A DNA stretch of 47,763 bases from Lachnospiraceae bacterium (GTDB lineage Bacteria > Bacillota > Clostridia > Oscillospirales > CAG-272), in NCBI GenBank assembly GCA_024404495.1, contig JAKSPT010000019.1:1-47763 (forward strand). Direction: 5' to 3'. A program made the translations under genes and the position numbers. This document shows, one piece after another, positions 22,809 through 31,656 of this stretch (position 1 is its first letter; every line of letters starts with the position of its first letter). The notes beneath the pieces are model-generated. The model was not told where the DNA came from, made no database searches, and worked only from the letters and a program-made list of their open reading frames with translations.

Positions 22809-25435
22809 ATCCGGAACGTCGCGATCTCAAACGGACGGAGAACGTACCGTTTCACGCCGTTATTCGTCTTCTTTTCGAGCAGATCGGTGCGGACGAGCTT
22901 TGCGCCCGCGCGCAGGACGGTCTCTTTCCCCGCGCTCTCGAAGATGCGGAGAACGAGGTCGCGCCCGTCCTCGGAGCGTTTGATCGCCGAAACGATCACG
23001 TTCTTCGGCAGATCGGTGAGGAAGGCGAGGTCCTCTCCGGTAAGGGAAGCGGAAAGCGGCAGCTCGATCTCCCCTTCCCATTGATCGGGCAGGAAGCAGA
23101 GCGGAGCCGCGCGGAAGGAAGCCGCGAGGGCGGAAGCGTTCCCGCGTGCGAAATCCCCTCTCCACGAGGTCAGCGCGATCTCGTTTTCGTGTCTTCCGCA
23201 GTCGTTCGAGTGCTCGTAACCGGTGTCGCCCCAGACCGGACTGCGGTGGATCGAGAGCTGAATCGCGTTTTCACGCAGTCTGACGCCGGGCAGACCCGAT
23301 TTCAGGATCGCGGAGGAGAAGCCCTTCCCTTCCGCGCCGACGAAGCCGAGGGTCGGCCATTCGTCCTCGATGCCGAGCTTGTTCGAGGATACGATCGTCC
23401 CCGAGCGGGTCAGCACGCCGAAGGGCACCTCTCCGGTGATTTTGTTTTCCGGATCGAAGGGGAGCGGGAAATTCAGATAGAGATGGTTGTTGTCGCCGTC
23501 CCAGTCGAACGAGGTCGCACAGCGGACGAGCTTTTCGCCCTTGCGGAGCGTGATCTTCTGCGTCCATTTCAGCGAACGGATCGCGTGGGCGGGATCGGTA
23601 TATTCCCCGGTCACGGTAAAGCGCTGATATTCGGGCGTGATCTCGGCGGTGATATTCGACGCGTCGAGGAAGCGGTGATCCGCCTCGGGCGTGGTCCTGC
23701 CCCACGGGTGCCCGATATCGGTGGAGACCGAAAGCCCGAACGTGCCCGCGGCAAAGACGACGCGGCGCAGGGTCTTGTCGTAGACCGTGCCGATACCGTT
23801 CCCCTTTTTCGTCACGCGGTAGTATTCGTTTTCGATGACGGAAACGTCGGAAGCCGTGACCGCCTCTCCTGCCTCCGCCTCGCGGAAGAAGAAGACCTTG
23901 TAACCGAGGGCGGGAACCGAGGCGCGCACCGTAGCCGTGAGGGTCGAGCCGCGCTCGGTCTTATAACAGGTGAGATCGGAAAGCGCAAGCGGGCTGCCGT
24001 CGGCGTCGAGGACCGCGACGTTTTTCACGTCGGTTTCAAAGTGGAGGACGAGCGAGGCGAAGGACGCTTCCCTTTCGTCGGGATTGAAATACACGGCGGG
24101 GGTATAGCCTTCGGGAACGGCGATCTTCGCGTTCCTCGTCAGTTCGAGCGCGGCGTCGCGGCAGATCTGCGAGGCGCCGAGGCGGATCTCGCGGCAGGTG
24201 CGGCGCAGCTCGTTGTAGCTCGCGTCGCCGTGGCTCGAGGTGATGCAGTCGTGGAACTGCAGAAACGCCATCTTGTTCCAGAGGGCGATCAGTTTTTTCT
24301 GCGGATAGTCGCGGCGCGGGAGGGCGCTTCCGTCAAAGCCTCCCTTTGCCCATGCGAGAACGGCGAGGCGTTCGGCGGCGCCGAGCAAAGCTTCAAGCTC
24401 CGCGTTCTGCTTCTTGATCTCAATGCGGGAGGTATAGCAGCCGGTCGCCACCGGATTTCCCTCGACGCGGGCGTCGGTCTCGTCGGCGGGGATATTGCCC
24501 GCGCGGAGCATTTCGACCCTGTCGCCCGCCCAACGCTCGAAGTTTTCCTCGTAGGAGAGGAATTTCACCTTGAAATTGTGACGGGGCGCGGCTTCGAGAA
24601 GCTGTCCGAAGAGCTTGTCGCCGACCTCGGTCTCCTCGGTATTGACCATGATGATAAACTCGTCGCGTTCCTCGTTCGCGGCAAAATCGGCGAGCATTTC
24701 GTCGGGCGTTTTCGTGCCGAAGAAGCAGAGCTGATCCTCGCCCTTGTCGCGGTCGGACATCCGGTGCGTGCGGTCGATACCGGTGCCGCCGCAGACCGGA
24801 CAGCCGTCGCCGTGACACGCCTTGCAGGGGAGCAGCTTGAAGCAGTCGGCGCAGAGGCGGTCGGAGGGCTTGTTGATAAAAGGATCGAGGACGATCGGCG
24901 TGCCGTCCAGACCCTTCCAGAAGGGCTTGTTATCGGGGAAGACGCGGTCGAACACGATCAGCGCGTCGTAGCCGAAGCCGCGAAGCACCTGCGGGACCTG
25001 CGCGGGAAGCCCGAAGGCGTCGGGAATGATCGCGTATTTCGCCTTGTAGCCGAACTCGCTCCTGTAGAAATTGATGTTGTAGAGATGGTTGCGGACCCAG
25101 CTTTCGCCCGAGGACATATTGTAGTCGATGACGCATTCGCCGCCGCCCGCAAGCTCAAAAAGCCCCTTTTCCATCAGCGAAACGAAGCGGGAACGCTGAT
25201 CGGGATTGCGCTCAAGGAAGCGCTTGACCGTGATCGACTGCTCGATCTGATATTTCACGCCGTATTTCTCGGCAAAATCCATATATTCGAGGATCTGTGC
25301 CTCCTCGATATCGGAATAGGGACGCACGGTCCCCCGGACGTTGTTCCCCCAGAAATGCTCGGTGAAGCCCCTCCGCCAGGAAGGGTCCATGTGCGTGCGC
25401 GCGATGACGTACAGCGTTTTCGCTTTTTTAGACAT
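22796..25435 (-). CDS. GH38-family glycosidase with an inserted DnaJ-type zinc finger
   Basis: An 879-aa protein from the ATG preceded by GGGAG. N-terminal ARTHMDPSW gives His15 and Asp17 of the GH38 zinc site; YNMSSGESWVR (~105-115) and the nucleophile Asp139 in IPDAFG follow. Unusually, residues 195-219 contain Cys195, 198, 204, 207, 212 and 215, the last four arranged as two CxxCxGxG units (CKACHGDG and CPVCGGTG), the signature of DnaJ zinc fingers. A His-Asp motif, FLQFHDCI, appears later, then the large C-terminal beta region. No signal peptide. Only ~23% of residues look alignable by eye to the other GH38, so this is a different subfamily. Probably cytoplasmic cleavage of alpha-mannosides or related glycans; the finger's role is unknown. 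Confidence 0.85.
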   Translation of the reverse strand: MSKKAKTLYVIARTHMDPSWRRGFTEHFWGNNVRGTVRPYSDIEEAQILEYMDFAEKYGVKYQIEQSITVKRFLERNPDQRSRFVSLMEKGLFELAGGGECVIDYNMSSGESWVRNHLYNINFYRSEFGYKAKYAIIPDAFGLPAQVPQVLRGFGYDALIVFDRVFPDNKPFWKGLDGTPIVLDPFINKPSDRLCADCFKLLPCKACHGDGCPVCGGTGIDRTHRMSDRDKGEDQLCFFGTKTPDEMLADFAANEERDEFIIMVNTEETEVGDKLFGQLLEAAPRHNFKVKFLSYEENFERWAGDRVEMLRAGNIPADETDARVEGNPVATGCYTSRIEIKKQNAELEALLGAAERLAVLAWAKGGFDGSALPRRDYPQKKLIALWNKMAFLQFHDCITSSHGDASYNELRRTCREIRLGASQICRDAALELTRNAKIAVPEGYTPAVYFNPDEREASFASLVLHFETDVKNVAVLDADGSPLALSDLTCYKTERGSTLTATVRASVPALGYKVFFFREAEAGEAVTASDVSVIENEYYRVTKKGNGIGTVYDKTLRRVVFAAGTFGLSVSTDIGHPWGRTTPEADHRFLDASNITAEITPEYQRFTVTGEYTDPAHAIRSLKWTQKITLRKGEKLVRCATSFDWDGDNNHLYLNFPLPFDPENKITGEVPFGVLTRSGTIVSSNKLGIEDEWPTLGFVGAEGKGFSSAILKSGLPGVRLRENAIQLSIHRSPVWGDTGYEHSNDCGRHENEIALTSWRGDFARGNASALAASFRAAPLCFLPDQWEGEIELPLSASLTGEDLAFLTDLPKNVIVSAIKRSEDGRDLVLRIFESAGKETVLRAGAKLVRTDLLEKKTNNGVKRYVLRPFEIATFRIRKS

Positions 25436-25506
25436 ACTGTTTTCTCCCATTCTTGTAAGCAGGGTATCCCCTTGCCTCTTTGATATTGACCGATTCATTT
25501 GTCCGG

Positions 25507-26001
25507 TCATTTTTCCGGACACGCTTTATCTGCTTTGCAAAGAGCGATTTCGATGTTTTCTGCCGGAATCATCCGCATCAGTTCCGCCGCTGCCGAGGCT
25601 CTGGCAAGTCCAGAACTCCTTGCAGCTCCGTAGTTTTTTGTATCGATGATTTCTTTCATCTTCCGGGAAGCATTGAGCAGCAACTGTTCGTCAACGCCGC
25701 TTGCTTCTGCCAACCAAAGCACCAGTTCCGGGCACTTCAACGTACTGCCGTTCCAAATGGCTGAAATATCATTATCTATCGAGAATTTTTTCGTGTTCAA
25801 TATGTGATATGTCAGATAGCCGTAATAAAAAAGCCACTTCTGATTCGGCTCTCCTGCTTTTTTGTCCACCGGATGTCCGTTGCTTTTTGCAAGAGTGATG
25901 TAAGCCCCACCTTCCTGCTGATAGTCTGAGATAAATGCATCCGTAACCGGAAGGCGCTCTTTCTGATAATACAACGCCTTCATCCATTCTCTGATTGTCA
26001 T
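25507..26001 (-). CDS. Small protein of unknown function
   Basis: A 164-aa protein with a good start (AAGGAG 6 bases before ATG) and its own consensus promoter. Sequence is soluble-looking: an N-terminal region rich in Tyr/Lys/Trp, and a helical C-terminus (GSTLKCPELVLWLAEASGV...) with an Ala-rich tail. No family recognised. It is more AT-rich than the glycosidase genes around it and ends 71 bp before the GH38 gene, so it could read into that operon. A 6-bp stem GTCCGG/CCGGAC lies at its stop but lacks a T-run. Confidence 0.65.
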   Translation of the reverse strand: MTIREWMKALYYQKERLPVTDAFISDYQQEGGAYITLAKSNGHPVDKKAGEPNQKWLFYYGYLTYHILNTKKFSIDNDISAIWNGSTLKCPELVLWLAEASGVDEQLLLNASRKMKEIIDTKNYGAARSSGLARASAAAELMRMIPAENIEIALCKADKACPEK

Positions 26002-26073
26002 AGAAGTCTCCTTTCTTCTTGTGATACTAATCTGTTTTCCGGTCTCCTTCGAAAGAAATATTTTTCTGCCTTG

Positions 26074-26102
26074 ATTATATCATAGGAAAGAAAAAAGTGC
26101 AA
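26074..26102 (-). promoter_or_regulatory. Sigma-A promoter for the 164-aa protein gene
   Basis: Minus strand -35 TTGCAC (26102-26097), 17-bp spacer, -10 TATAAT (26079-26074). No later promoter was recognised before the downstream GH38 gene, so it may serve both. Confidence 0.75.
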
Positions 26103-26125
26103 TAGCGATTTCGGATTTGAAGACA

Positions 26126-26164
26126 AGGAAAAAAGGGGGTGTTGCACTAATGTGCAACACCCCC
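26126..26164 (-). terminator. Terminator after the first sigma/anti-sigma operon
   Basis: GGGGGTGTTGCA (26135-26146) pairs with TGCAACACCCCC (26153-26164), followed on the minus strand by TTTTTTCCTT. Nearly the same stem and loop as at 7561-7586. Confidence 0.85.
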
Positions 26165-26184
26165 GGCAAATACGGCTCGACGGG

Positions 26185-27561
26185 TCACGCCGCCCGCACG
26201 CCGTCAACATACAGACGGATATCATCGGTATCCGGAATTGCGCTTCTGTTCACCGCGACGAAATAGGTCCAGACGGTCGGTCCCTGACCCGGATAATAGG
26301 TTTTTTCGGTCGGATTCGCATTCGTCTCAAAATACACGTTGACGTAGTTCCCGTAAGATCCGACGGAAACGAGCCGGTACGGATTATTCTTTCCGTCTCC
26401 TTTCAGTCTGGCAATCAGAAGCACATTATCATCAAAGTAGTTTCCTCCGTTCTTACCAAACCTGTTGTTTCTGTCCCCGATCAGATAATGATACTGCGTC
26501 CAGTCAGCGTCCATATACAGCGGATCGCCCGCGGTGCTGAGCGCGGCGATATACTGATCGAGTCCTTCCGGCGTATCCGCTCTCCGGATCAGTTCCTTCC
26601 ACCCGTTCTGACTGTTGAGCAGGCTCTCCCGACAGTTCGCCAGCGACTTTGTCAGCTTTTTTTCCAATACGGAAATATCCGGCACGTCGGAAATGATGAA
26701 GCCGTATTCGCATTCGCCGTTTTCATAGACGACGTCCACGACGTAATAACACGATCCGGGCTGAACGTCAAAGATTCCGTACGGAACGTCATTGAAAGAA
26801 CCGGGATACCCTCTCCCGCCCTTTACGGTCCCGGCAGGATCGGAACAGTACAGAATTGAGTACGACACGACTTTTTCGCTGAATTTCAGGTGCGCCATAC
26901 CGTCGGTCAGGTCACCTGCGCTGACCCGGACGATCCCTTCCTCCGTGAGAACGGACTCCGGCCCGCCGCGATAGTATTTCCCGTCGGTATCCTTCCAGTC
27001 GTAGCTTCCCTTGAACGCACGTACCGTCTTCGTTCCTCCCGCGGTGACGTATCCAAAAGACAGTTCCGGAAGCTTCGACGGATTGAACGGCACCGGCTCC
27101 GCGACGTGCGCCTTTTGCGGCTCAGGCGTCGGGAACGCGCTGTCATGCGCGTAAAGCATATCGAAAGCGATCGTGATTCCTTTCGCCGCAGGACTGACGA
27201 AGAAATAACAGCGGAAATAGTTGACGCGCGACAAGTCAGCCTTTTCCGGAGTTGTCAGCGGTTTGTTCAGATCGAGCCGGACGAGGTTCCATCCGGTTTG
27301 CGGCGTACCGACAATGTGCTGTCCGAGATCGGAAGACCACGTCGTTTCCTCTTTATCGTTGACTCCGGAGGAAGTCAGCTCGATTTGTCCGACGCCGAGG
27401 GACTGAATACAGTCGAAAAACCGCAGGTCGGAAACGTAGAACCAGAATTCTACAGTGTCGGCTTTCCTGAGATCAACGCTTACCGGCAGCTTTTTTCCAC
27501 CATATAAAAGCTTTCGGTTCCGGAGAAGCGGCAGGTCAGGCAGCCTTCCCCTTCCACACAA
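26185..27561 (-). pseudogene. Out-of-frame C-terminal part of the first anti-sigma/sensor protein
   Basis: The meaningful sequence begins near 27493 and is the continuation, shifted by one base, of the upstream frame 27480-28769. Across the junction the domain reads on smoothly into KADTVEFWFYVSDLRFFD, matching QADTLEFELYLSSLEYFD in the protein at 39167-41284. One extra A in the A6 run (27491-27496) would join the frames into a single 861-codon gene. The segment holds the rest of that beta-sandwich domain and ~270 further residues rich in Tyr, Gly and Asp, with no C-terminal anchor. No ribosome site supports separate translation. It may be a true mutation, a phase-variable switch, slippage-expressed, or a sequencing error. 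Confidence 0.75.
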
Positions 27562-28769
27562 AGCTCCCTTTCATCCGGATACTTCGCGTCGGCATCGAAA
27601 TCGCACAGGATCAGCGTGCCGTCTTTTTCAAGGGTCATCCCTTCCGGTTCGGGATCGTCGACTGGCTCGGTCACGGGTTCGGTCACCGGCTCGGTTTCCG
27701 GTACTGTTTCGGGCACACCGTCCCCCGCGATCAGCCGGACTGCCTCGCAGAATGCCGCGCCTTCGGTGTCGCAGCGATCGCAGGAGAGATAATACGTTCC
27801 CGGATGGCCGTTCAGATAGGCATGGAGATCGCCGCCGAAATCAAGCTCGGTAATCCCATCCGAAGTCCACAGGCAAAACGAATGATCGGTAATCAGATCA
27901 AATGTGTCATTATTACTGGTATAACTGCGGCGAAACTTTTTTTCTTCGGTTTGCACACCTGCTTCGTAATACGTGATCGTGTCGGTTCCGTTAACGTCAT
28001 ACCATATCGTGGGCGGGTCTTCCATATTCCGGATTTCATACGGACCGAGTGCCAAATCGTATCTGTATTGAGAAGGGATAGCAATAAGACGCGTCTGGGT
28101 GAAAACCCACCGTGTGGAAACTGTCATCGTCCTGTGACCGCGGTATAAAAACCAGCAGACGTTCTCCTCTCCGGGGTCCGGCTCGGTGACGGGCTCCGTT
28201 TCGGGTTCGTTTTCCTTCTTTACGTCGATTGCCGTTATCTCATATTGAGGAGTCCAGCCACCGGGATATTCATCGTAGGTCAATGTTTTGATCACGTCAT
28301 TATGGTCAACGACAACCACGTCTTTTTCATTCAGACCCGTAAAATTGTTCCATAAAACACGATAAAGCTTTTCTTCATTATCATAGGCGTAGAAGCAATA
28401 CGGGACTCCGTCTTTATACTCAAAAGACTCACAGCTCGGCAGCGTTTCCGCGATTGTCATCGTAATGGGCAGGCGTTTGCCTGCCGCGTCGGTCACCGCC
28501 TCGGTTCCGGGCGCGGTCTCGGCTGCGGTTTCCGCCGTCGTTTCGCTGTCGGCGGGGATCACGCCGGGCTGCTTTGTCAGCATCGGTCCGATAATGATCA
28601 CGTCAGCGAGGACAAAGAGGAAGGCGGCAGCGATCCCGCCCCATTTGAGGACGGTTTTCCAGAGAGGAACGACGGGTTCGTAGGTCAGCGCCTCGTCCAC
28701 GAAGCGCTCAGAGATACAGTTCAGCCTTCGGAAAAGGCGAAACCCTGCGGGGTTTATTTCGTTTTTCAT
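27480..28769 (-). CDS. ECF-type anti-sigma factor with extracellular sensor region (N-terminal part)
   Basis: A 429-aa frame. Residues 1-39 are cytoplasmic, followed by one membrane helix (~41-63) and a Thr/Glu/Ala-rich linker. Residues 26-51 are identical to the second anti-sigma factor at 29842-31656. The outside part holds a mixed domain (~100-340), a Glu-Thr-Glu-Pro linker and the beginning of a beta-sandwich domain before the frame is broken at 27491-27496. ATG overlaps the sigma-factor stop as ATGA. By analogy with RsgI-like and other membrane anti-sigma factors, the short inner segment should hold the sigma factor until an outside signal releases it. No canonical zinc anti-sigma motif is visible, so the function is inferred from gene order and topology. 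Confidence 0.7.
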   Translation of the reverse strand: MKNEINPAGFRLFRRLNCISERFVDEALTYEPVVPLWKTVLKWGGIAAAFLFVLADVIIIGPMLTKQPGVIPADSETTAETAAETAPGTEAVTDAAGKRLPITMTIAETLPSCESFEYKDGVPYCFYAYDNEEKLYRVLWNNFTGLNEKDVVVVDHNDVIKTLTYDEYPGGWTPQYEITAIDVKKENEPETEPVTEPDPGEENVCWFLYRGHRTMTVSTRWVFTQTRLIAIPSQYRYDLALGPYEIRNMEDPPTIWYDVNGTDTITYYEAGVQTEEKKFRRSYTSNNDTFDLITDHSFCLWTSDGITELDFGGDLHAYLNGHPGTYYLSCDRCDTEGAAFCEAVRLIAGDGVPETVPETEPVTEPVTEPVDDPEPEGMTLEKDGTLILCDFDADAKYPDERELCVEGEGCLTCRFSGTESFYMVEKSCR

Positions 28770-29323
28770 TCGGTAATACCCTCCTTTTCAAGCAGTTCGC
28801 GCAGCTCCCCGCGCATTCGGTAGAGCATCGTGCGGACGTTGTTCTTCGTTTTTCCGGTATATTTCGCGATCTCCTCGTAGCCGTCGCCGAAATAATAGCG
28901 GCGGACGAAGGCGAAGCGGTGGACCTTATCGCAGGATTCCAGATAGGCGTTGACGACCCGATCGAACGTGCGGTCGTCAATGATCCGTTCGATCCCGTCC
29001 GGCGCGGCAATACATTCCGCCATCTCCTCGGAGATCGTCACCGTGTCGGCGTCGTGCCGCGCCTGCCTTTTTTCTTTCAGACGGTCAAAGGAAAGATTCC
29101 GCGCGATCTTCGCAAGCCACGCGCATAAAAATGCGGGGCGCGCGGGCGGGATGCTGTTCCACGCCTTCACGTAGGTGTCGTTTTCGCACTCTTCGGCATC
29201 CTCGCGGTTTTTCAGGATATTGAAAGAAAGATTGTAAAGGTGCGGGCCGAACTTCACCTTGGTCTCGGTGATCGCATCCTCGTCACGGCGGAAATATGCC
29301 TCGATGATATCAGCGTCTTCCAT
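28766..29323 (-). CDS. ECF-type RNA polymerase sigma factor, copy 1
   Basis: A 185-aa sigma-70-family protein. Region 2 (~20-90) includes YNLSFNILKNREDAEEC and DTYVKAWNSIPP; region 4 (~130-180) includes YEEIAKYTGKTKNNVRTMLYR, the HTH that reads the -35. Strong AAGGAG before the ATG. It is clearly paralogous to the factor at 31653-32210 (same length, most region-2 residues shared). Its stop overlaps the anti-sigma start. Upstream is a GTGATAAAATC...GTC element that matches the one before the second system and is probably recognised by one or both factors. It should direct polymerase to envelope or glycan-use genes after signal perception; the target genes are unknown. Confidence 0.92.
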   Translation of the reverse strand: MEDADIIEAYFRRDEDAITETKVKFGPHLYNLSFNILKNREDAEECENDTYVKAWNSIPPARPAFLCAWLAKIARNLSFDRLKEKRQARHDADTVTISEEMAECIAAPDGIERIIDDRTFDRVVNAYLESCDKVHRFAFVRRYYFGDGYEEIAKYTGKTKNNVRTMLYRMRGELRELLEKEGITE

Positions 29324-29355
29324 AAGCAGCTCCTTTCTTTTCTCTTTCCCTTATA

Positions 29356-29380
29356 GACGATCATATTTTGATTTTATCAC
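29356..29380 (-). promoter_or_regulatory. ECF-type promoter candidate, sigma copy 1
   Basis: Minus strand GTGATAAAATC (29380-29370) and GTC (29358-29356) followed by TATAAGGGAAAGAGAAAA. Start-to-start distance is 22 nt, the same as in the candidate at 34176-34200. Confidence 0.55.
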
Positions 29381-29475
29381 GGATTTTTTTGAAAAAAAAG
29401 AAATTTCGGTAAAAAAAGTGGTTCTTCATAAATATTGGTGTTTTATCCTCGTTCTCGTCCGTTGACCGAAGGTTC

Positions 29476-29679
29476 GCCTCGTAGGGCGGGGCCTTGTGTC
29501 CCGCCGCGTGAAGATAAGCAATAGGCGAAGCGGAAGCCGATGCGCGTCACTGTGCGAAATACGGAGAAAAGACGGTTCTTGAAACGTCGGATTCCGAATG
29601 CAAAGTGACGCGCAATGCTTTGTTTACGTCCGTTCGGACTTCTTCCCGCGGCGGGACACAAGGCCCCGCCCTACGAGGC
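29476..29679. mobile_element. MITE-like palindromic element with 33-bp perfect inverted ends
   Basis: Bases 29476-29508 are the exact reverse complement of 29647-29679; 138 bp lie between. An inner inverted pair GCGCGTCACT/AGTGACGCGC makes the whole a nested palindrome. The similarity extends outward (AAGGTTC) with a short gap. No transposase is encoded, so it would depend on one elsewhere. A lone copy of the end sequence is at 16284-16312. I cannot identify a clear target-site duplication. Confidence 0.7.
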
Positions 29680-29788
29680 TTCCGGAACCTTCTGCGCGGC
29701 AGGCTATGCTTCGGCATCAAGGAGAACAATAAACCTTCACACACCAAAAAATATGAAGAGTCAAAAAAGTTAAAAAAGCGGACAGAAA

Positions 29789-29822
29789 TGAAAAAGGACA
29801 GGGGACGTCCCCATCCTTTTTC
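29789..29822 (-). terminator. Terminator after the second anti-sigma gene
   Basis: GAAAAAGGA-CA-GGGGAC/GTCCCC-A-TCCTTTTTC stem; on the minus strand it ends in TCCTTTTTCATTTC. Contains the GGGGACGTCCCC theme seen in other terminators here. Bases 29680-29788 hold nothing else recognisable. Confidence 0.75.
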
Positions 29823-29841
29823 AATTCTCAATTTTCAATTA

Positions 29842-31656
29842 TCATTTTTCCGCCGGGTCCCAGTAAAGCGATCCGTTTTCATAGAGGCGGCCGTTCTTGA
29901 CGCGGAACTGTTTGTTCTCGGGGTCGACCGTGATTTCGGTAATTTCGGTCGTCCCGGGCTCGGCGGGGGCGCGGAAGCGGAACATTTCGTTCAGATCGCC
30001 GGAGGACGGCAGGGTTTTTCCGAATCCGACGCGCAGTTTTCCGCAGTTTGCGAACACGCCGGAGCCGAAATAGGTTTCCGGCCCGCAGTCGAGATAAACG
30101 GCAGTGAGCGGGTTCTCCGCAAACGCGAGGTTGGAAACGCTTTCCCGGATCGAAAGCCGGACCTCGGTCAGACGGCAGTATTCAAACGCCGCCGTCCCGA
30201 TCTGCGTGATGGATTCCGGAAAATCGAACGAGGTGAGGCGGGTACTCATGAAGGCGCAGTCGCCGATCCTCGTCAGGTTTGAGGAGAAGATCAACGAGGT
30301 TAGCGGGCAATATTGGAAGAGATAGGGCGGGATGACGGTCAGCGATTCGGGCAGAACTGCCGTTTCCACCATCGCGTTTGCGTAAACGCCGTTTGACAGC
30401 GAAGTTCCCTCCGGTACCTTGACAGAAGTCAGGGCAGTACCGCAGAAGGCAAAATCGCCGACCGAACGGATCGAAAGCGGCAGAGGCGCAAACGTCAGGG
30501 ACGAACAGTTCTGAAACGCCTGCGATTTTATCGTCGTCAGACCCTTTCCGAAATCGGCCGAGGTCAGAAAGCGGCATCCCGAAAACGCGGTCGTTCCGAT
30601 CTCGGTGACCGAGTCAGGCAGAGAGAGCGAGGTCAGCCCGGTGGCTTCAAACGCGCGGTCGCCGATCCTTTGCAGTCCCTTCGGGAAGGTGACCTCGGTC
30701 AGCGGCGTGCACAGAAACGTTTCGGACGGGATCTCGGTTACGCCGTCGGCGATGGACACCTCGGTCAGCGACAGACAGTTCGCGAAAACGTCCCTGCCGC
30801 ATTTTTCAAGCTTCGGGAAGACGACAGAGGTCAGCCCGGTATTCTGAAAGGCAAAGTCCCCGATCTCCCGGAGCGAGGAGGGGAAAACGACCTCGTTCAG
30901 TCCGGTACAGCCGGAAAAGGCTTCGGCACCGATGCGGATCAGATTTTTCCCGAAGGTGATTTTTTTCAAAAAAAGCGCGGCGTTCGGCAGAAACTGACCG
31001 GGAATTTCGGTCACGCTGTCGGGCAGAACGATCTCCTCAAGACCGACGATCCCGCGAAGGCAGACGGCGTCGAGCGAGGTATAGCCCTCCGGGATCACGA
31101 GCTTCCGGACGGAGAACTCCGTCCAGTCGATATGCTCCGTCCTCGGAACGGTTTCTCCTTCAAAGAGCCGGGAGCCGGGCACGGTCGTGCGGATGGCGGT
31201 GACGGGAAGACCGCGGAAGGAAGACGGCAGGGTGACCGTGTCCCCGTTCACGCCGGTCCCGCCGAAAAGCTCGTAGGAGTTTCCGTCGGACGCGAGCGTA
31301 TAGCGGTACGTTCCGTCGCTTTCGATCAGGACCGTCTCGGGCACGGGATCCGTTTCGGACTCGGTTTCCGGCACCGTTTCGGGTTCGGTTCCGGGTTCGC
31401 TTTCAAAAATCGGTTCGCTTTCGGTCTCATCTGCGGTGGTTTCGTCACCGCCGTGATGCGAGGCAAGCAGCGGGCCGACGATCACCGCGTCGGCAAGGAT
31501 CAGAAGAAAGGCGGCGGCGATCCCGCCCCATTTGAGCACCGTTTTCCAGAGCGGCACGACCGGCTCGTAGGTCAGCGCTTCCTCGATATGGCGGTCGGAA
31601 ATGCCGCCGATCTGACGGAGCAGAAGAGCGCCCGCGGAATATTCTTCGTTTTTCAT
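29842..31656 (-). CDS. ECF-type anti-sigma factor with extracellular BspA-like leucine-rich repeats
   Basis: A 604-aa protein: cytoplasmic residues 1-39, one membrane helix (~40-64), an acidic Glu/Thr/Pro linker (~70-112), then ~450 residues of LRR_5/BspA-type repeats (units such as LPDSVTEIGTTAFSGCRFLTS, ~23 residues). Its first 65 residues closely match the other anti-sigma factor, with 26 identical in a row (26-51). The ATG overlaps the sigma stop (ATGA). BspA repeats bind host proteins or polysaccharides in other bacteria; here they would be the outside sensor for a sigma switch. Protease sites for regulated cleavage cannot be judged by eye. Anti-sigma role inferred from topology and coupling; LRR call is firm. 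Confidence 0.8.
   Translation of the reverse strand: MKNEEYSAGALLLRQIGGISDRHIEEALTYEPVVPLWKTVLKWGGIAAAFLLILADAVIVGPLLASHHGGDETTADETESEPIFESEPGTEPETVPETESETDPVPETVLIESDGTYRYTLASDGNSYELFGGTGVNGDTVTLPSSFRGLPVTAIRTTVPGSRLFEGETVPRTEHIDWTEFSVRKLVIPEGYTSLDAVCLRGIVGLEEIVLPDSVTEIPGQFLPNAALFLKKITFGKNLIRIGAEAFSGCTGLNEVVFPSSLREIGDFAFQNTGLTSVVFPKLEKCGRDVFANCLSLTEVSIADGVTEIPSETFLCTPLTEVTFPKGLQRIGDRAFEATGLTSLSLPDSVTEIGTTAFSGCRFLTSADFGKGLTTIKSQAFQNCSSLTFAPLPLSIRSVGDFAFCGTALTSVKVPEGTSLSNGVYANAMVETAVLPESLTVIPPYLFQYCPLTSLIFSSNLTRIGDCAFMSTRLTSFDFPESITQIGTAAFEYCRLTEVRLSIRESVSNLAFAENPLTAVYLDCGPETYFGSGVFANCGKLRVGFGKTLPSSGDLNEMFRFRAPAEPGTTEITEITVDPENKQFRVKNGRLYENGSLYWDPAEK

Noticed and set aside
20868..25483. Very long open frames on the plus strand opposite the glycosidase genes (738 and 800 codons).
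   Set aside because: They mirror the codon pattern of the minus-strand genes, lack ribosome sites and domains, and are rich in Arg/Gly/Val as expected for antisense shadows in GC-rich DNA. The same applies to those at 11367-12974, 13593-14999, 14764-16032 and 36392-38515.
27480..27510. Programmed -1 ribosomal frameshift at the A6 run.
   Set aside because: The zero-frame codons GAA-AAA-AGC do not form a proper X-XXY-YYZ heptamer and no clear downstream pseudoknot was seen. Simple indel or transcriptional slippage explains it better, so it is reported only as a broken frame.
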